A stretch of DNA of 64,000 nt from GCA-1730015 sp964550655 (GCA_964550655.1 CAZKAQ010000003.1:1-64000), one strand, 5' to 3'. Shown: positions 17,507-27,311, counted from the stretch's first letter. Numbers and translations: made by a program. Notes: generated from the sequence alone by a model not told the origin.

Positions 17507-19213
17507 ATGCCCACAATAAACAGACGTGCATTCCTTAGAAATTCCATGGCAATTGCTGCCAGTAGCTCGGCGTTTGCCAGTGGTGGTAATGCCATTGCCG
17601 CGCAATCCGCGCGCGCTGGCATAGAATCTATTCTGCGAAGCACAGAAAACTCCGTAACAGGCATTCGTTTACGCCATAAAAAGAAACTGTTGCAACTGTA
17701 TACACAAAGGAACTTTGCACCTTTGTGGTCTGTGAACGGACAATATACTGATACGTGTCGCGCCATGGTCAGGAAGCTCGATGATTCACAGCAGCTGGGT
17801 CTACACCCGTCAAGATACTACACAAAAATTCTCGGTAGCTGGCTACGACTGCAGGAATCACAAAATACCAGAAACCTCGAGGTTGTACTGACCGACGTAC
17901 TATTTGAGTACTTCGATAACCTGGCCAATGGGCAAACCGGAAAACGTCCGGGAGATTCAGACAGCTGGTTCGCAAGACAAGACGTAACCAATACTGATGA
18001 TGTCGCATTTAATTTCTTTCAAAGTTCTGCGTCACTTAACGATGCAGCCAGTCAGATACAACCGGTAAGTCAGCACTACAACAGCCTGTTACAGTCACTT
18101 AAAGAGCAACAAACACTTCTCGCTAGCGGCGGTTACACAAAGATTAATAAAGGCCCGACGCTCAAGCCCGGTATGCAGGACTCGCGAGTAATACAACTTC
18201 GACAACGACTAAAACAAAGTGGTGATTACACAGTTTCACTGGACCCTGGCTCAAACCAATTTGATAATTGGGTAGTGGATAGTCTAAAGACTTTTCAAAC
18301 ACGACACGGACTCAAAGCAGATGGTCTGCTTGGTAAAAAGACACTGGAAGAACTGAATACTCCCATTGAAAAACGTATCCAACAGATAGAAATAAATCTC
18401 GATAGATGGCGTTGGTTGCCGAAGGATCTCGGTCAGAACTATATTATTGTCAATACTGCGGGCTTCGAGATGGAAGTGGTGCAGAACGGCTACAAAACGC
18501 TGGACATGAATGTTGTTGTTGGAAAACCGGAACATAAAACACCAATCTTCTCCAAAAACATGCAATATCTGTCTTTCAACCCACTCTGGCACGTCCCCAA
18601 AAGCATCACCCGAAAGAACCTGCTGCCCCGCGAATTAGCCAATCCCGGATACTTGAAAAAAAGAAAGTTTGTTGCCGTATCACTCGCTGATAACAAAACA
18701 CGCCAACTCGATAGTTTCTCCCGACACGAGCTCGAACCGTCAACTTTTATTCCTCAGTATCGTCTGATGCAACTACCCGGCAGCGACAACGCACTTGGTC
18801 GAGTCAAGTTTATGCTGCCAAATCAGTACGCAATTTATTTACACGACACCATCGCGAAAAATTTATTTCAAAGAACCACCCGGGCCTACAGTCACGGCTG
18901 CATCAGAGTGGAAGACCCTGTAAAACTGGCAAAGGCACTCCTGATAAACGAGGGACACAGTGAGTATGACGTTGAAGAACGATTCAACACAGACCGAACC
19001 ACATCAGCGCGCCTTCACAACCCACTTCCGGTCCACATGACTTACCAGACGGCATGGGTCGATAAATACAATAGATTGAACTTCAGAAATGATATTTATG
19101 GCCACGATTCTCATGCAATCCGCAACTACCAACGTCAGCGACCGTCGCTTGCTGAAAAAGAACAGGAATTGCTTGTGCAACAGGAAGGGCTGGTAATCAC
19201 CGAATTCTTTTAA
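17507..19213 (+). CDS. Murein L,D-transpeptidase, YcbB/LdtD-like, Tat signal
   Basis: 568 residues. The first residues, INRRAFLRNSMAIAASSSAF, read as a twin-arginine signal, which is unusual for this family (E. coli LdtD uses Sec). A YcbB N-terminal domain (~60-210) follows, then a peptidoglycan-binding domain (~218-285, DSRVIQLRQRLKQSG). The YkuD catalytic domain (~310-480) ends in the motif YSHGCIRVEDP with catalytic Cys465. It makes 3-3 cross-links between meso-DAP residues in the cell wall and may confer beta-lactam tolerance. All catalytic residues are intact. It is monocistronic by position. Confidence 0.9.
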   Translation: MPTINRRAFLRNSMAIAASSSAFASGGNAIAAQSARAGIESILRSTENSVTGIRLRHKKKLLQLYTQRNFAPLWSVNGQYTDTCRAMVRKLDDSQQLGLHPSRYYTKILGSWLRLQESQNTRNLEVVLTDVLFEYFDNLANGQTGKRPGDSDSWFARQDVTNTDDVAFNFFQSSASLNDAASQIQPVSQHYNSLLQSLKEQQTLLASGGYTKINKGPTLKPGMQDSRVIQLRQRLKQSGDYTVSLDPGSNQFDNWVVDSLKTFQTRHGLKADGLLGKKTLEELNTPIEKRIQQIEINLDRWRWLPKDLGQNYIIVNTAGFEMEVVQNGYKTLDMNVVVGKPEHKTPIFSKNMQYLSFNPLWHVPKSITRKNLLPRELANPGYLKKRKFVAVSLADNKTRQLDSFSRHELEPSTFIPQYRLMQLPGSDNALGRVKFMLPNQYAIYLHDTIAKNLFQRTTRAYSHGCIRVEDPVKLAKALLINEGHSEYDVEERFNTDRTTSARLHNPLPVHMTYQTAWVDKYNRLNFRNDIYGHDSHAIRNYQRQRPSLAEKEQELLVQQEGLVITEFF

Positions 19214-19600
19214 TAACCTTTAACAATAGAATTACACTCCGAGGCGTACACTGCCCCGAAGAGGCGCAGCCACCTTGGTCACTCACTATTTCTGCCGATG
19301 CCACTCATCGCACAACGGTCTCCGATATATCTGTCGGCAGAATCCTGATCACATCCAAAGCACACAGCTCAACCATTTCAATGTTGCCTGGCAGTTGCTT
19401 TTACACTTTGCTCAGACACCAGTCCTCTTGCGCTCTGCTGCAAACACATCACCCACTGTTAAGCGTCCTCTCTGCCGCAAGGCCCTATCCCCGCTCCTCC
19501 AGATCTTAACAAAGCACAGCCTCCGGTCTTTAAAAGCCGTGAACAAGGCAGCGCATCTGTTTATAATAGCTGCATACCTCACACCTCTGCGAGAACTTTC
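19214..19600. other. Intergenic, no feature identified
   Basis: About 390 bp between the L,D-transpeptidase and uraH genes. Reading frames here lack start-site support and resemble no protein. The uraH promoter must lie here, but I could not place it. Confidence 0.4.
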
Positions 19601-19951
19601 ATGGCAGGCCTCTCGACCCACATACTCGATACCAGCACAGGTAAACCGGCTGCCAATGTAAAAATCGAGCTCTTCGAGGGCGACAGCCCCAATCCTGTTG
19701 TCACCAGCCACAGCAATTCAGATGGTCGTACTGATGCGCCGTTGATTGCAGCAGGCAATCTCAGGAAAGGTATCTACCAGTTGCACTTTCATGCAGGTGA
19801 TTATCTGCGAACAAATAAAATAGATAATCTCCCGTCTGTACCCTTCCTGGATGTAGTAGTGATAAGATTCGGAATAGACAACACCGACCAGCATTATCAT
19901 GTTCCCCTGTTGTTTTCACCCTACGGCTACTCAACCTATCGCGGCAGCTAG
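19601..19951 (+). CDS. uraH: 5-hydroxyisourate hydrolase
   Basis: 116 residues, a transthyretin-like protein of standard size. It shows the N-terminal LSTHILDTSTGKPA (active-site His), the central DGR turn, the HFHAGDYL strand and the diagnostic C-terminal tetrapeptide YRGS. It hydrolyses 5-hydroxyisourate to OHCU, the second step of urate degradation. Uricase and OHCU decarboxylase are not in the window, so the pathway must be completed elsewhere or the gene is an orphan. It precedes dapD by 57 bp on the same strand. Confidence 0.92.
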   Translation: MAGLSTHILDTSTGKPAANVKIELFEGDSPNPVVTSHSNSDGRTDAPLIAAGNLRKGIYQLHFHAGDYLRTNKIDNLPSVPFLDVVVIRFGIDNTDQHYHVPLLFSPYGYSTYRGS

Positions 19952-20008
19952 TTCAACTGCCGCGGCCATTTACATTTAAACACAACCAGTATCAATCGGA
20001 GACAGTGA

Positions 20009-20839
20009 ATGTCTGATCTAGAAAATATAATCAACCAGGCGTTTGAACAACGCACAGACATCTCGCCCTCAAGCGTTGATGCAGAAACAAAGAAAGCGGT
20101 CGAAGATGCCATCGAACTTATAGACAGCGGCAAGGAAAGAGTCGCTGTGCAGCAGGGTGTTGGTGACTGGAAAGTCAACGAATGGCTAAAAAAAGCGGTA
20201 CTTTTATCCTTCAGAATTCGTGACAACGAACCGATGGCCGCTGGAGGCTACACACAATTCTACGACAAGGTAGACAGTAAATTCACCCACCACACAGCAA
20301 AACAATTTGCCGATTCCGGTGTACGGGTAGTACCACCTGCGGTGGCACGCAAAGGATCATTCATTGCAAGTAACACAGTATTGATGCCTTCGTATGTCAA
20401 TATTGGCGCCTATGTCGATAGCGGCACCATGGTAGATACCTGGGCCACCGTTGGTTCTTGTGCTCAAATTGGCAAGAACGTACATCTATCCGGTGGCGTC
20501 GGTATTGGCGGCGTACTTGAACCACTACAGGCGACACCTACCATTATTGAGGACAACTGTTTCATAGGTGCACGCTCTGAAGTGGTAGAAGGCGTTATCG
20601 TTGAAGAAGGCTCGGTCATTTCTATGGGCGTATACATTGGCCAGAGTACACGCATTTATAATCGTGAAAAAGACGAAATTATCTACGGTCGAGTTCCGGC
20701 AGGCTCAGTGGTAGTCTCGGGAAATCTGCCGTCAGACAATGGCAAATACAGTTTATACTGCGCCGTGATTGTGAAAACCGTTGATGAAAAAACCCGTAGC
20801 AAAGTCGGCATTAACGAGCTACTAAGAACCATTGATTAA
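20009..20839 (+). CDS. dapD: Tetrahydrodipicolinate N-succinyltransferase
   Basis: 276 residues with the left-handed beta-helix of hexapeptide repeats visible from about 100 to 230 (for example VNIGAYVDSGTMVDTWATVG and GVGIGGVLEPLQATPT). The N-terminal helical domain and conserved RIRDNEPMAAG are present. It succinylates tetrahydrodipicolinate in the diaminopimelate/lysine pathway. CGGAGA lies about 8 bases before the ATG. It is followed 36 bp later by the YffB-like gene, an arrangement seen in other gammaproteobacteria, where dapE often follows; here dapE is absent. Confidence 0.96.
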   Translation: MSDLENIINQAFEQRTDISPSSVDAETKKAVEDAIELIDSGKERVAVQQGVGDWKVNEWLKKAVLLSFRIRDNEPMAAGGYTQFYDKVDSKFTHHTAKQFADSGVRVVPPAVARKGSFIASNTVLMPSYVNIGAYVDSGTMVDTWATVGSCAQIGKNVHLSGGVGIGGVLEPLQATPTIIEDNCFIGARSEVVEGVIVEEGSVISMGVYIGQSTRIYNREKDEIIYGRVPAGSVVVSGNLPSDNGKYSLYCAVIVKTVDEKTRSKVGINELLRTID

Positions 20840-20875
20840 CCAGGACCTTTAGAGCAGCCAGACAATACCGCAATC

Positions 20876-21226
20876 ATGACTACCACAATCTATGGTATAA
20901 AAAACTGTGACACCATAAAAAAAGCCCGTCGCTTCATGGACGAGCATGGCGTCGATTACCTATTTCATGACTATCGAGTCGATGGTGTGGATAAAAAACT
21001 ACTAGCCGCCTGGGTGAAAAAGCACGGTTGGGAAACCGTGCTTAACAAGCGCGGCACCACCTGGCGAAAACTGAATGATAAAATCAAAACCAACACAGAC
21101 CAGAGTAACGTTGTCTCCCTGCTGCTGGAACACCCTGCCATGATCAAAAGACCGGTGCTGGTGTGCGGTAACAACTCACTGATTGGTTTTTCGGAAGATT
21201 CCTACACCGAGTTCCTTAGCCTTTAA
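20876..21226 (+). CDS. ArsC/Spx-family protein, YffB-like
   Basis: 116 residues with the thioredoxin-like ArsC fold. The single cysteine of the active loop is in YGIKNCDTIKKA, and the partner arginine region is near HPAMIKRPVLV. E. coli YffB, beside dapE, is the closest described type: it binds glutathione but has no proven arsenate reductase activity. The location directly after dapD supports this assignment. Its last 11 bases overlap the end of the convergent racemase gene. Confidence 0.85.
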   Translation: MTTTIYGIKNCDTIKKARRFMDEHGVDYLFHDYRVDGVDKKLLAAWVKKHGWETVLNKRGTTWRKLNDKIKTNTDQSNVVSLLLEHPAMIKRPVLVCGNNSLIGFSEDSYTEFLSL

Positions 21227-21965
21227 AAAAGGCTTCATCCAACACCATCTCTACATGAGCTGCAATAGTATTGATAAAGCCGATACCATTGTGCCTGAAA
21301 TACACTGAATCTGCCTGCTCGGGAAAAGCCAGTGGCAGTTCAGTACAGGCCAGACAAACCAGTTCGGTTGCAGGACTGCGTACATGCTTTCGGGATATTT
21401 CCACAATACGATCGCGGGCGCTGTCGATAACTCCCTGATACAGATCTACATCGATAAGCTGTTCGATTTCAGCTATCTCTTCGTCACTCACCTGCGGCAG
21501 TGCTGAAATACCTTGCTTTTGCAGCGCCTGCGGATACACCGGACTTCTCATGGTTAGCGGAGTACCGAGCACCAAAGCTGCACTGCCACCATTAGACGCA
21601 ACAGCTTTAGATGTGGCCTCAAGTATACTGACTACCGGCAAATCCAGACCCCTGACTATTCCATGTAACCGCATGTGCGGTGTATTGCTTGCGATCATGC
21701 CAAAATCTGCGCCGGCATGTTTTAAGCGAACAAAGGCGTCTCTGAACTTGCTGTCGTAGGATTCCCACGACTTCTCATCACCATGCATGCCTCGCAGTGC
21801 TCTGGTCTCTTTAATATTAAGAGATTCGATAACCATTGGCGGTGTGGAAAAAGGCGGATCTTCACCGGCAATACGAAAACGCTGATTAGCAAGTTTGCAA
21901 AGCAGGCGATAATAGTCCACGGTTGATGGCCATGCCAGACCACCAATAATGCCGATCTTTTTCAT
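21216..21965 (-). CDS. Aspartate/glutamate racemase family protein
   Basis: 249 residues starting MKKIGIIGGLAWPSTVDYYR, as in the YgeA-type amino acid racemases. The second catalytic cysteine is intact in VCLACTELPLAF. At the first catalytic position the motif is IASNTPH, that is, Ser where many members have Cys and E. coli YgeA has Thr. This suggests a one-sided or altered racemisation specificity, or a different substrate. The DNA is otherwise undamaged and full length. The gene converges on the YffB-like gene with an 11-bp overlap. Confidence 0.82.
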   Translation of the reverse strand: MKKIGIIGGLAWPSTVDYYRLLCKLANQRFRIAGEDPPFSTPPMVIESLNIKETRALRGMHGDEKSWESYDSKFRDAFVRLKHAGADFGMIASNTPHMRLHGIVRGLDLPVVSILEATSKAVASNGGSAALVLGTPLTMRSPVYPQALQKQGISALPQVSDEEIAEIEQLIDVDLYQGVIDSARDRIVEISRKHVRSPATELVCLACTELPLAFPEQADSVYFRHNGIGFINTIAAHVEMVLDEAFFKG

Positions 21966-22153
21966 CAGTTTTTATGAACCACAGGAAAATGCAGACAAGT
22001 ATTTCAGCTTCTTATTGTAACGCAGCGCGCACGGCCAGCTCTATACCAATTATTGACTGGCGCCAGAGAGTCTGTACAGATTTTTTCTTTCGATCGGCAC
22101 ACTAGCCGAGGTGCAGGACAGGCAGCTCTGCCGCTTCTATGACGAAATTCAGA

Positions 22154-23668
22154 TCAATCTATTAACGTACTCTCTGACAAAAGCTCAACAATAGACTGGT
22201 CCTGACTTTTAACAGCAATGTCAGCAGCTGTTTGCCGCTTGTTGTTCTGATGTGCCTGATCTACCTTGTTTTCCATTAGATACTTTACAACTGACGGATA
22301 TTTGCCACGCGCAGCCAGCATTAGTGGCGACCAACCCTTATAGGTTACCACGTTGAGATTGCCACCCTTGCGGTGTAGCATTTTAAGAATATCGAGGTGT
22401 CCATAACGAGCAGCCAATGAAACAGGAGTCCACAGATTTCGTTGTCCCGCCCGGTTTGGATCAGCCCCCTGATCCAGTAAATACTGCGCTACCCGGGCAT
22501 GTCCATAACCGGAAGCACGATGAAGTGCGGTATAACCTTTGTTATCCAAAGTGTGAATGTCCATCCCCTTACTCAGATATAGCTTCACAACATTGAGGTT
22601 TCCATGCCTTGCCGCAATAACGAGGCCTGTCTGGCCGTGATCATTTACAATGTTCAGAGGTATCTCTGCACTAAACAAGGTCTCCAGGGCATGCGAATTA
22701 CCTTTTTCGGCAAAAAGAGCTACCGCGGAATTCGCGCTGGCATTCTTTTGAAGCAATATCTTAGCAACTCTTTGATGACCTCGGGAAGCTGCCCACCAGA
22801 GTGCACTTCGTCCCTTATCATCTTCAATATTAACTTTAGCGCCACCGTCCAGAATCGCTGTAACCGTGTCGATGAATCCGTGCTTCGATGCCAACATCAA
22901 GGGTGATTTTTTATCATTGGTCGAACTGTTTATATCCGCGTTATGACTCAGAAGGGTTGTTATCGCGTCGGTGTGGCCGTTGTGGGCGGCCAGTGCCAAC
23001 GCAGTCCAGCCCGAGGTGGTTCTGTGGTCTATATCTATACCTTTGGCAAGATAGTACTCAACAAGTGTACTGTGTCCGTATCTGGCAGCATAGTGGAGCA
23101 ACGTCCACCGGTGATCATTAGTTTTTAAGACAGCTCCACCGGCGAGCAGTGCATCAATTACATCCATATGCCCTGCATACGTTGCACTGCTTAACGGTGT
23201 AGAGCCGCTCTTACCTACAATATTCGGGTTAGCACCTTTTGATAGCAGATAGATAACCATTTGCAGCTCACCTTCACGGGCCGCGGCTTTTACAGGGGTA
23301 TCCTGTGCGCTGTCTTTTAGATCGATATTCGCGCCGTTCTCAATTAGCATTCTGGCGGTATCCAGATGGCCGTTGCTTGCAGCTGCAGTTAAGAGCGTAT
23401 ATTCAGTTTTCGTGTCGGGTGACGCCAGTCCTTCCTTAATAACATGCTCGACCGCTTGAGTTGCTCCAATACCAGACAGGTACACCATGATCTCACGAAT
23501 TTCATATTCGCTGTGAGACTTGATTCTTTCTATTAGCGCGGTGTGTTTATCAGCCAGATCGTTTGCGTCGGGAGCCTCCTGCTTTGCCGGGTTGGTCCCA
23601 GTCTGTATGGCGATGCTTAACGCAAGAAAATTTGCAAACAGATAATTAGACAGGGTGACAGATAACAT
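22154..23668 (-). CDS. Secreted ankyrin-repeat protein
   Basis: 504 residues. A hydrophobic N terminus (MLSVTLSNYLFANFLALSIA) acts as a signal or anchor. About twelve to thirteen 33-residue ankyrin repeats run from about residue 85 to the end, with clear consensus such as TPLSSATYAGHMDVIDALL and TALHRASGYGHARVAQYLL. The domain mediates protein binding; no enzymatic domain is present. In bacteria such periplasmic ankyrin proteins often accompany catalases, and a catalase-fold gene lies next upstream on the same strand, 269 bp away. That link is suggestive only. Confidence 0.88.
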   Translation of the reverse strand: MLSVTLSNYLFANFLALSIAIQTGTNPAKQEAPDANDLADKHTALIERIKSHSEYEIREIMVYLSGIGATQAVEHVIKEGLASPDTKTEYTLLTAAASNGHLDTARMLIENGANIDLKDSAQDTPVKAAAREGELQMVIYLLSKGANPNIVGKSGSTPLSSATYAGHMDVIDALLAGGAVLKTNDHRWTLLHYAARYGHSTLVEYYLAKGIDIDHRTTSGWTALALAAHNGHTDAITTLLSHNADINSSTNDKKSPLMLASKHGFIDTVTAILDGGAKVNIEDDKGRSALWWAASRGHQRVAKILLQKNASANSAVALFAEKGNSHALETLFSAEIPLNIVNDHGQTGLVIAARHGNLNVVKLYLSKGMDIHTLDNKGYTALHRASGYGHARVAQYLLDQGADPNRAGQRNLWTPVSLAARYGHLDILKMLHRKGGNLNVVTYKGWSPLMLAARGKYPSVVKYLMENKVDQAHQNNKRQTAADIAVKSQDQSIVELLSESTLID

Positions 23669-23937
23669 ATTTCCCTCTTCATCTGCCCGGCTGTTGTGAG
23701 GCAGAAGTTGATAAACAGATGGCCTTCACAGGAACCCTCGACGGTACAGATGATTTCTTGACAGAATATGTTGTGATTTTTTTAAGATGAGATATTCGTC
23801 GCGCGGCGACAACGCGCATGCCTTGCAACGCCGCCACTGGCATGATGCTTACCACCGGAGCTTGCGCTATTGCTCAGGCTTTAATTCAGGCTCTATTTTT
23901 TGCTAACTATGAATCTGTGACCCGACAAACTGCAGGT

Positions 23938-25080
23938 CTAATTTTGATCCCAGGCAAGGTTGGGGTCAGAGACAGGCGTAGAATTTCTCTTATGGCGAAA
24001 TTCTGAAATAGCAGAATACACTTCTTTTCTTAATCGATTAATACCGCCCAGAGGCTCAAAGCCTGCGGATGTACGACCAGGATTAAAATCTGAATGCTCG
24101 CAAAAGTGATCATTGTGTGGATTAGCAAAATCCTGTTGCGGAATATTGATGTAGCCTATTTTGTTAAAAGGCATTTTATTTTCACTCCAGTCGGCGGAAG
24201 CGTCTTCCACTGATACCGATCCGTCGTTCACCTGTACCGATAAAGCAAAACAAGCGGGTGCTACATCCAGGTGTTTCTTCAGGTTCTTTCGCAGATAGTC
24301 CGGATCATTCTCATCGATCTCGGCACTAAACGGGTTGCTGTTTCCCTCACACCGTTTGGCAGTATATTTAACCTGCTGATCCCCGTACGCATAGGGCGAC
24401 ATGGAAAAATACTGCATATCAAGAGGTGTTTTAATTTCCCTGCTGCTGTTTTCGTGCGCAATAACAAACTCTTTAAGACGCCAGCCAAACGGGTTATAAC
24501 CCGGCATGAAATACCTTTTGAGCGCACCAGGCCTGCCAACCAGAACACCGGCTTTGACGAAAGCATAATAGTCGACCGGATCGGGTGAGAAAAATACCGG
24601 GTGATTGACCAGCAGTAAATCATGCTGTGCAACGGATTCGCCGTCGCTTGCAGGTGTTTCAGGCGAAGTGTCGAGAATTTTTAAAGACAGACCGCGTCCA
24701 TCGAATTTTATATCGTGCCTCGGAGTGAACGCGCCGTTTGAAAACCTCACCCAGGCTTTGTGTTCGCCGCCTTCGTTTGCAAACATTCCAACTTTAAGGT
24801 TTTCAGGCAAGCCTTCCGCCACCTTAAAATTAGCTTTCAGGCACCCGTGAGATTTTGCATGGGCATCACGTCGGACCGGACCGGGCTTACCTTTATAGCC
24901 TTCTTCTAAATCGGCCACCAACTGTTTGATGGTCGCATCAATTGTTGTGCGTTCGAGGTCATTGGTGCCACGCAGTTCTTCAGGCACTTTATTTTTAAAC
25001 CGATCCATGGGCCATAACACAGCTATTGCGATCACGAGAGTGACGCCCACAATTTTCAGTCCACGAAGTAAAATCGACAT
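23938..25080 (-). CDS. Catalase-fold haem protein, membrane-anchored
   Basis: 380 residues, close to the short SrpA/catalase-related group rather than 480-700 residue catalases. An N-terminal membrane segment (~8-24, LKIVGVTLVIAIAVLW) directs it to the periplasm. The catalase-like core has HAKSHGCLKANF near residue 72 (candidate distal His), VRFSNGAFTPRHD near 112 and the QHDLLLVNHPVFF block near 155. The usual proximal haem Tyr motif is not clearly identifiable by eye. It may act on organic hydroperoxides instead of H2O2. It lies 31 bp downstream of the di-haem cytochrome gene and is almost surely co-transcribed with it. Confidence 0.82.
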   Translation of the reverse strand: MSILLRGLKIVGVTLVIAIAVLWPMDRFKNKVPEELRGTNDLERTTIDATIKQLVADLEEGYKGKPGPVRRDAHAKSHGCLKANFKVAEGLPENLKVGMFANEGGEHKAWVRFSNGAFTPRHDIKFDGRGLSLKILDTSPETPASDGESVAQHDLLLVNHPVFFSPDPVDYYAFVKAGVLVGRPGALKRYFMPGYNPFGWRLKEFVIAHENSSREIKTPLDMQYFSMSPYAYGDQQVKYTAKRCEGNSNPFSAEIDENDPDYLRKNLKKHLDVAPACFALSVQVNDGSVSVEDASADWSENKMPFNKIGYINIPQQDFANPHNDHFCEHSDFNPGRTSAGFEPLGGINRLRKEVYSAISEFRHKRNSTPVSDPNLAWDQN

Positions 25081-25111
25081 TCAGCAAAACTTCCTGGAAG
25101 TACAGTTCAAG

Positions 25112-27145
25112 CTACAGCGTTTTAAGATAAGCAATAAGAGCCATACGTTCTTCATGCGTGAAGGGCACTTTATTATAATTATGTCCCTCATTACTGTTAC
25201 CATCAACGTGGTGCATGCTGTTGTCATTTTCTTTTCTCGATTTAAACTCAAACCGGTTTTCATCTGTTTTATGCGTTATATACCCAACCTTTACCGGATC
25301 AAATTCACTGCTTCCAGTCCAGAAGGTAATCGGACGCTCTTCAACCGGTGAGAGCAAATCGTACAGTGTCGGAATAGAACCATTGTGAAGATACGGTGCT
25401 GTTGCCCATATTCCGGTTAGTGGACGGCTGGTATAGCCGAGCGAGTTATTTTTTGGCCGCGTTTGGGAGAACACGAAGCAGGCATGCAGGCATGCTTCCA
25501 ATCGTCTGGTCTTGCTGTCAATTCTGTCAGCATTTTGCCACATCCCACCCAGATTAATCACCGGTTTTTCGGTATCTATTCCCTTGATGCCGCGAACCAC
25601 ACGCGGTGTGTTTAAAAAGCTCTTGCCAATCAGTTCAGTCAGGTTGTTTTTATTTGCGGCAATCACACCTGCTACAGTTAAAGTCAGAAGTTTGCTCGCT
25701 TCAATTTGTTCGCCCAGAACAATTGAATCACCTCTCTGGATGCTCTGGAAATTGACATCCATCGCCTCATCACTGGCGCTGCTCCACAGGCCGGTGTTAA
25801 GCAGAGAGGAGTAAGCATTGCAGGCCATCCACGGGTCAGTGCCCACAGGTTCTATAGTTTGCGAGCTCAGTTCCTCCGGCAGGTTTTTCAAGCGCCCCTC
25901 TGCAATGGGTGCCCGATGGCTAAGATAGTTTTCCTGGACGGTGATATCGCTGTCTGTATCGGTGCGATCGACTACATCGTGACACAGTACACAGTTCTGC
26001 TGGTAGAGCTCGCTACCTTTTGCAACCAGCTCAGCTTCCTGCTGTTTTTCTTCATCACTTGTTGGCCCGAAGATTTCCTGCGGCCATTTTGGTGCACGTA
26101 AATCCACCAGAGATTTTTCCAGATGGTAGAGATTGTCAATATCCACGCTGGAAGTAAAGCCATCTTTACCGAGCTTTTCATCGACAACAACATCACCGAA
26201 AACGCCGATGAACTCACCCATATTTCTGGCAAGCGCTCCAACATCAACACCCCAGTAGAAAACGCGCGAGGCAGCCCCGGTATATTGAACTTTATTATAT
26301 TGCGAAGAACTCCAGACAGGAGGGATGCTAACCGGAGCATCCGGAGGATTAAACTTCTGGTTTTCGTCTTCAACCAGTAATGCAACCTTATTATATATAT
26401 GGCCAAATGCATCAATCCGACCGTAACCATATTTAATGTCAGCGAGGTTGCTGTGCTCTTCAAGCATTTGCCAGTCGAGGAGTTTTTCGTACTCGGCTCT
26501 GAGTTTGGCAGCATACTCCGGCGGCGAATTTGTTTCTGATAAAACTTTTGCCTCAAAGCGTGCCCACTTTTCAGCGTCGTTAAAGGTATCTTTAAGCGCA
26601 TGATTCAGTGAATCGATGAAAGATTGAAAATCGATAAGTGCACCGCCGCCATCGATTCTCAATTTTTTGTCTTTATATTTAATTTCCCCTGTGTGGCAGG
26701 CGGCACAGGTAAGACCAACCCAGTTTTCCTGATTAGATTGATTAGCCTTCCAACGCAGCTTTGTGCGCTGGAGATTTTCGTCCGGGCCGTTATCAATGAC
26801 TACACCGAGCGCCAGCTGCGCATAGTCATCTCGTCCGGGTACTTTGGACTTTCTGGGGATGAAATTATATTTTTCGATATTTTCCGGCGTCATGAACAAT
26901 TCGGTGGAACCCGCTTGTTCGAGGGCCTCCAACCAGTCCAACGGTATCAGGCGCGAACCTTGAGAGGCACCATACCAATAAGCTCTTGCGTCCTCGTCCC
27001 ACTGCTGATCCAGCTCCAGGACTGCCTCAGGGTCATCGGGTGAGCTTGCGTAGAGCCCATAGGGAGACTTGGCGTATTGCCGTGCGGCAAAAAAACCCAC
27101 GACCACAACCAAGGTAACAACCACTAAAGCTATTTTCTTCTTCAT
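25112..27145 (-). CDS. RoxA-like di-haem cytochrome c (peroxidase superfamily)
   Basis: 677 residues with an N-terminal signal/anchor (~4-21). Two c-type haem sites are visible: LTCAACH (Cys147, Cys150, His151) and NCVLCH (Cys385, Cys388, His389). The C-terminal block RPLTGIWATAPYLHNGSIPT near 585 is conserved in the MauG/CcpA superfamily. The length and wide haem spacing fit the rubber-oxygenase (RoxA/RoxB)-like branch better than the ~350-residue bacterial peroxidases. Predicted periplasmic dioxygenase or peroxidase acting on a large hydrophobic or radical substrate. It heads an operon with the catalase-fold gene and is divergent from a second cytochrome of the same kind. The substrate is unknown. 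Confidence 0.85.
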   Translation of the reverse strand: MKKKIALVVVTLVVVVGFFAARQYAKSPYGLYASSPDDPEAVLELDQQWDEDARAYWYGASQGSRLIPLDWLEALEQAGSTELFMTPENIEKYNFIPRKSKVPGRDDYAQLALGVVIDNGPDENLQRTKLRWKANQSNQENWVGLTCAACHTGEIKYKDKKLRIDGGGALIDFQSFIDSLNHALKDTFNDAEKWARFEAKVLSETNSPPEYAAKLRAEYEKLLDWQMLEEHSNLADIKYGYGRIDAFGHIYNKVALLVEDENQKFNPPDAPVSIPPVWSSSQYNKVQYTGAASRVFYWGVDVGALARNMGEFIGVFGDVVVDEKLGKDGFTSSVDIDNLYHLEKSLVDLRAPKWPQEIFGPTSDEEKQQEAELVAKGSELYQQNCVLCHDVVDRTDTDSDITVQENYLSHRAPIAEGRLKNLPEELSSQTIEPVGTDPWMACNAYSSLLNTGLWSSASDEAMDVNFQSIQRGDSIVLGEQIEASKLLTLTVAGVIAANKNNLTELIGKSFLNTPRVVRGIKGIDTEKPVINLGGMWQNADRIDSKTRRLEACLHACFVFSQTRPKNNSLGYTSRPLTGIWATAPYLHNGSIPTLYDLLSPVEERPITFWTGSSEFDPVKVGYITHKTDENRFEFKSRKENDNSMHHVDGNSNEGHNYNKVPFTHEERMALIAYLKTL

Positions 27146-27196
27146 ACCTCAATTCCAAATTTGCTCTGTCCATCCGAGGTGTCAGGTACTATTAGA

Positions 27197-27218
27197 GTAT
27201 ACGAATCAGTATACGAAT
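27197..27218. promoter_or_regulatory. Tandem operator-like repeat between the divergent cytochrome genes
   Basis: GTATACGAAT occurs at 27197-27206 and 27209-27218, a 12-bp period close to one helical turn. It lies 52 bp upstream of the minus-strand cytochrome start. Each unit contains the palindrome GTATAC. It is a plausible site for a dimeric regulator or part of a promoter. Confidence 0.4.
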
Positions 27219-27287
27219 TGATTTCTTGCCGTCTCTCTGAAAATATGTTCATTATCGTAATAGCCAAGTGTCAAATATTATCAACGA

Positions 27288-27311
27288 TCAAGCAGTCAAG
27301 CAGTCAAGCAG
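27288..27311. repeat. Three tandem copies of an 8-bp unit
   Basis: TCAAGCAG is repeated three times without interruption. It lies about 100 bp before the likely start of the plus-strand cytochrome. Slippage-prone microsatellite; the copy number may vary between strains. Confidence 0.7.

Noticed and set aside
19275..19661. 128-codon frame before uraH
   Set aside because: Runs through the uraH start in another frame; composition not protein-like.
27288..27311. Tandem 8-bp repeats as a CRISPR array
   Set aside because: No spacers, unit too short; simple microsatellite.
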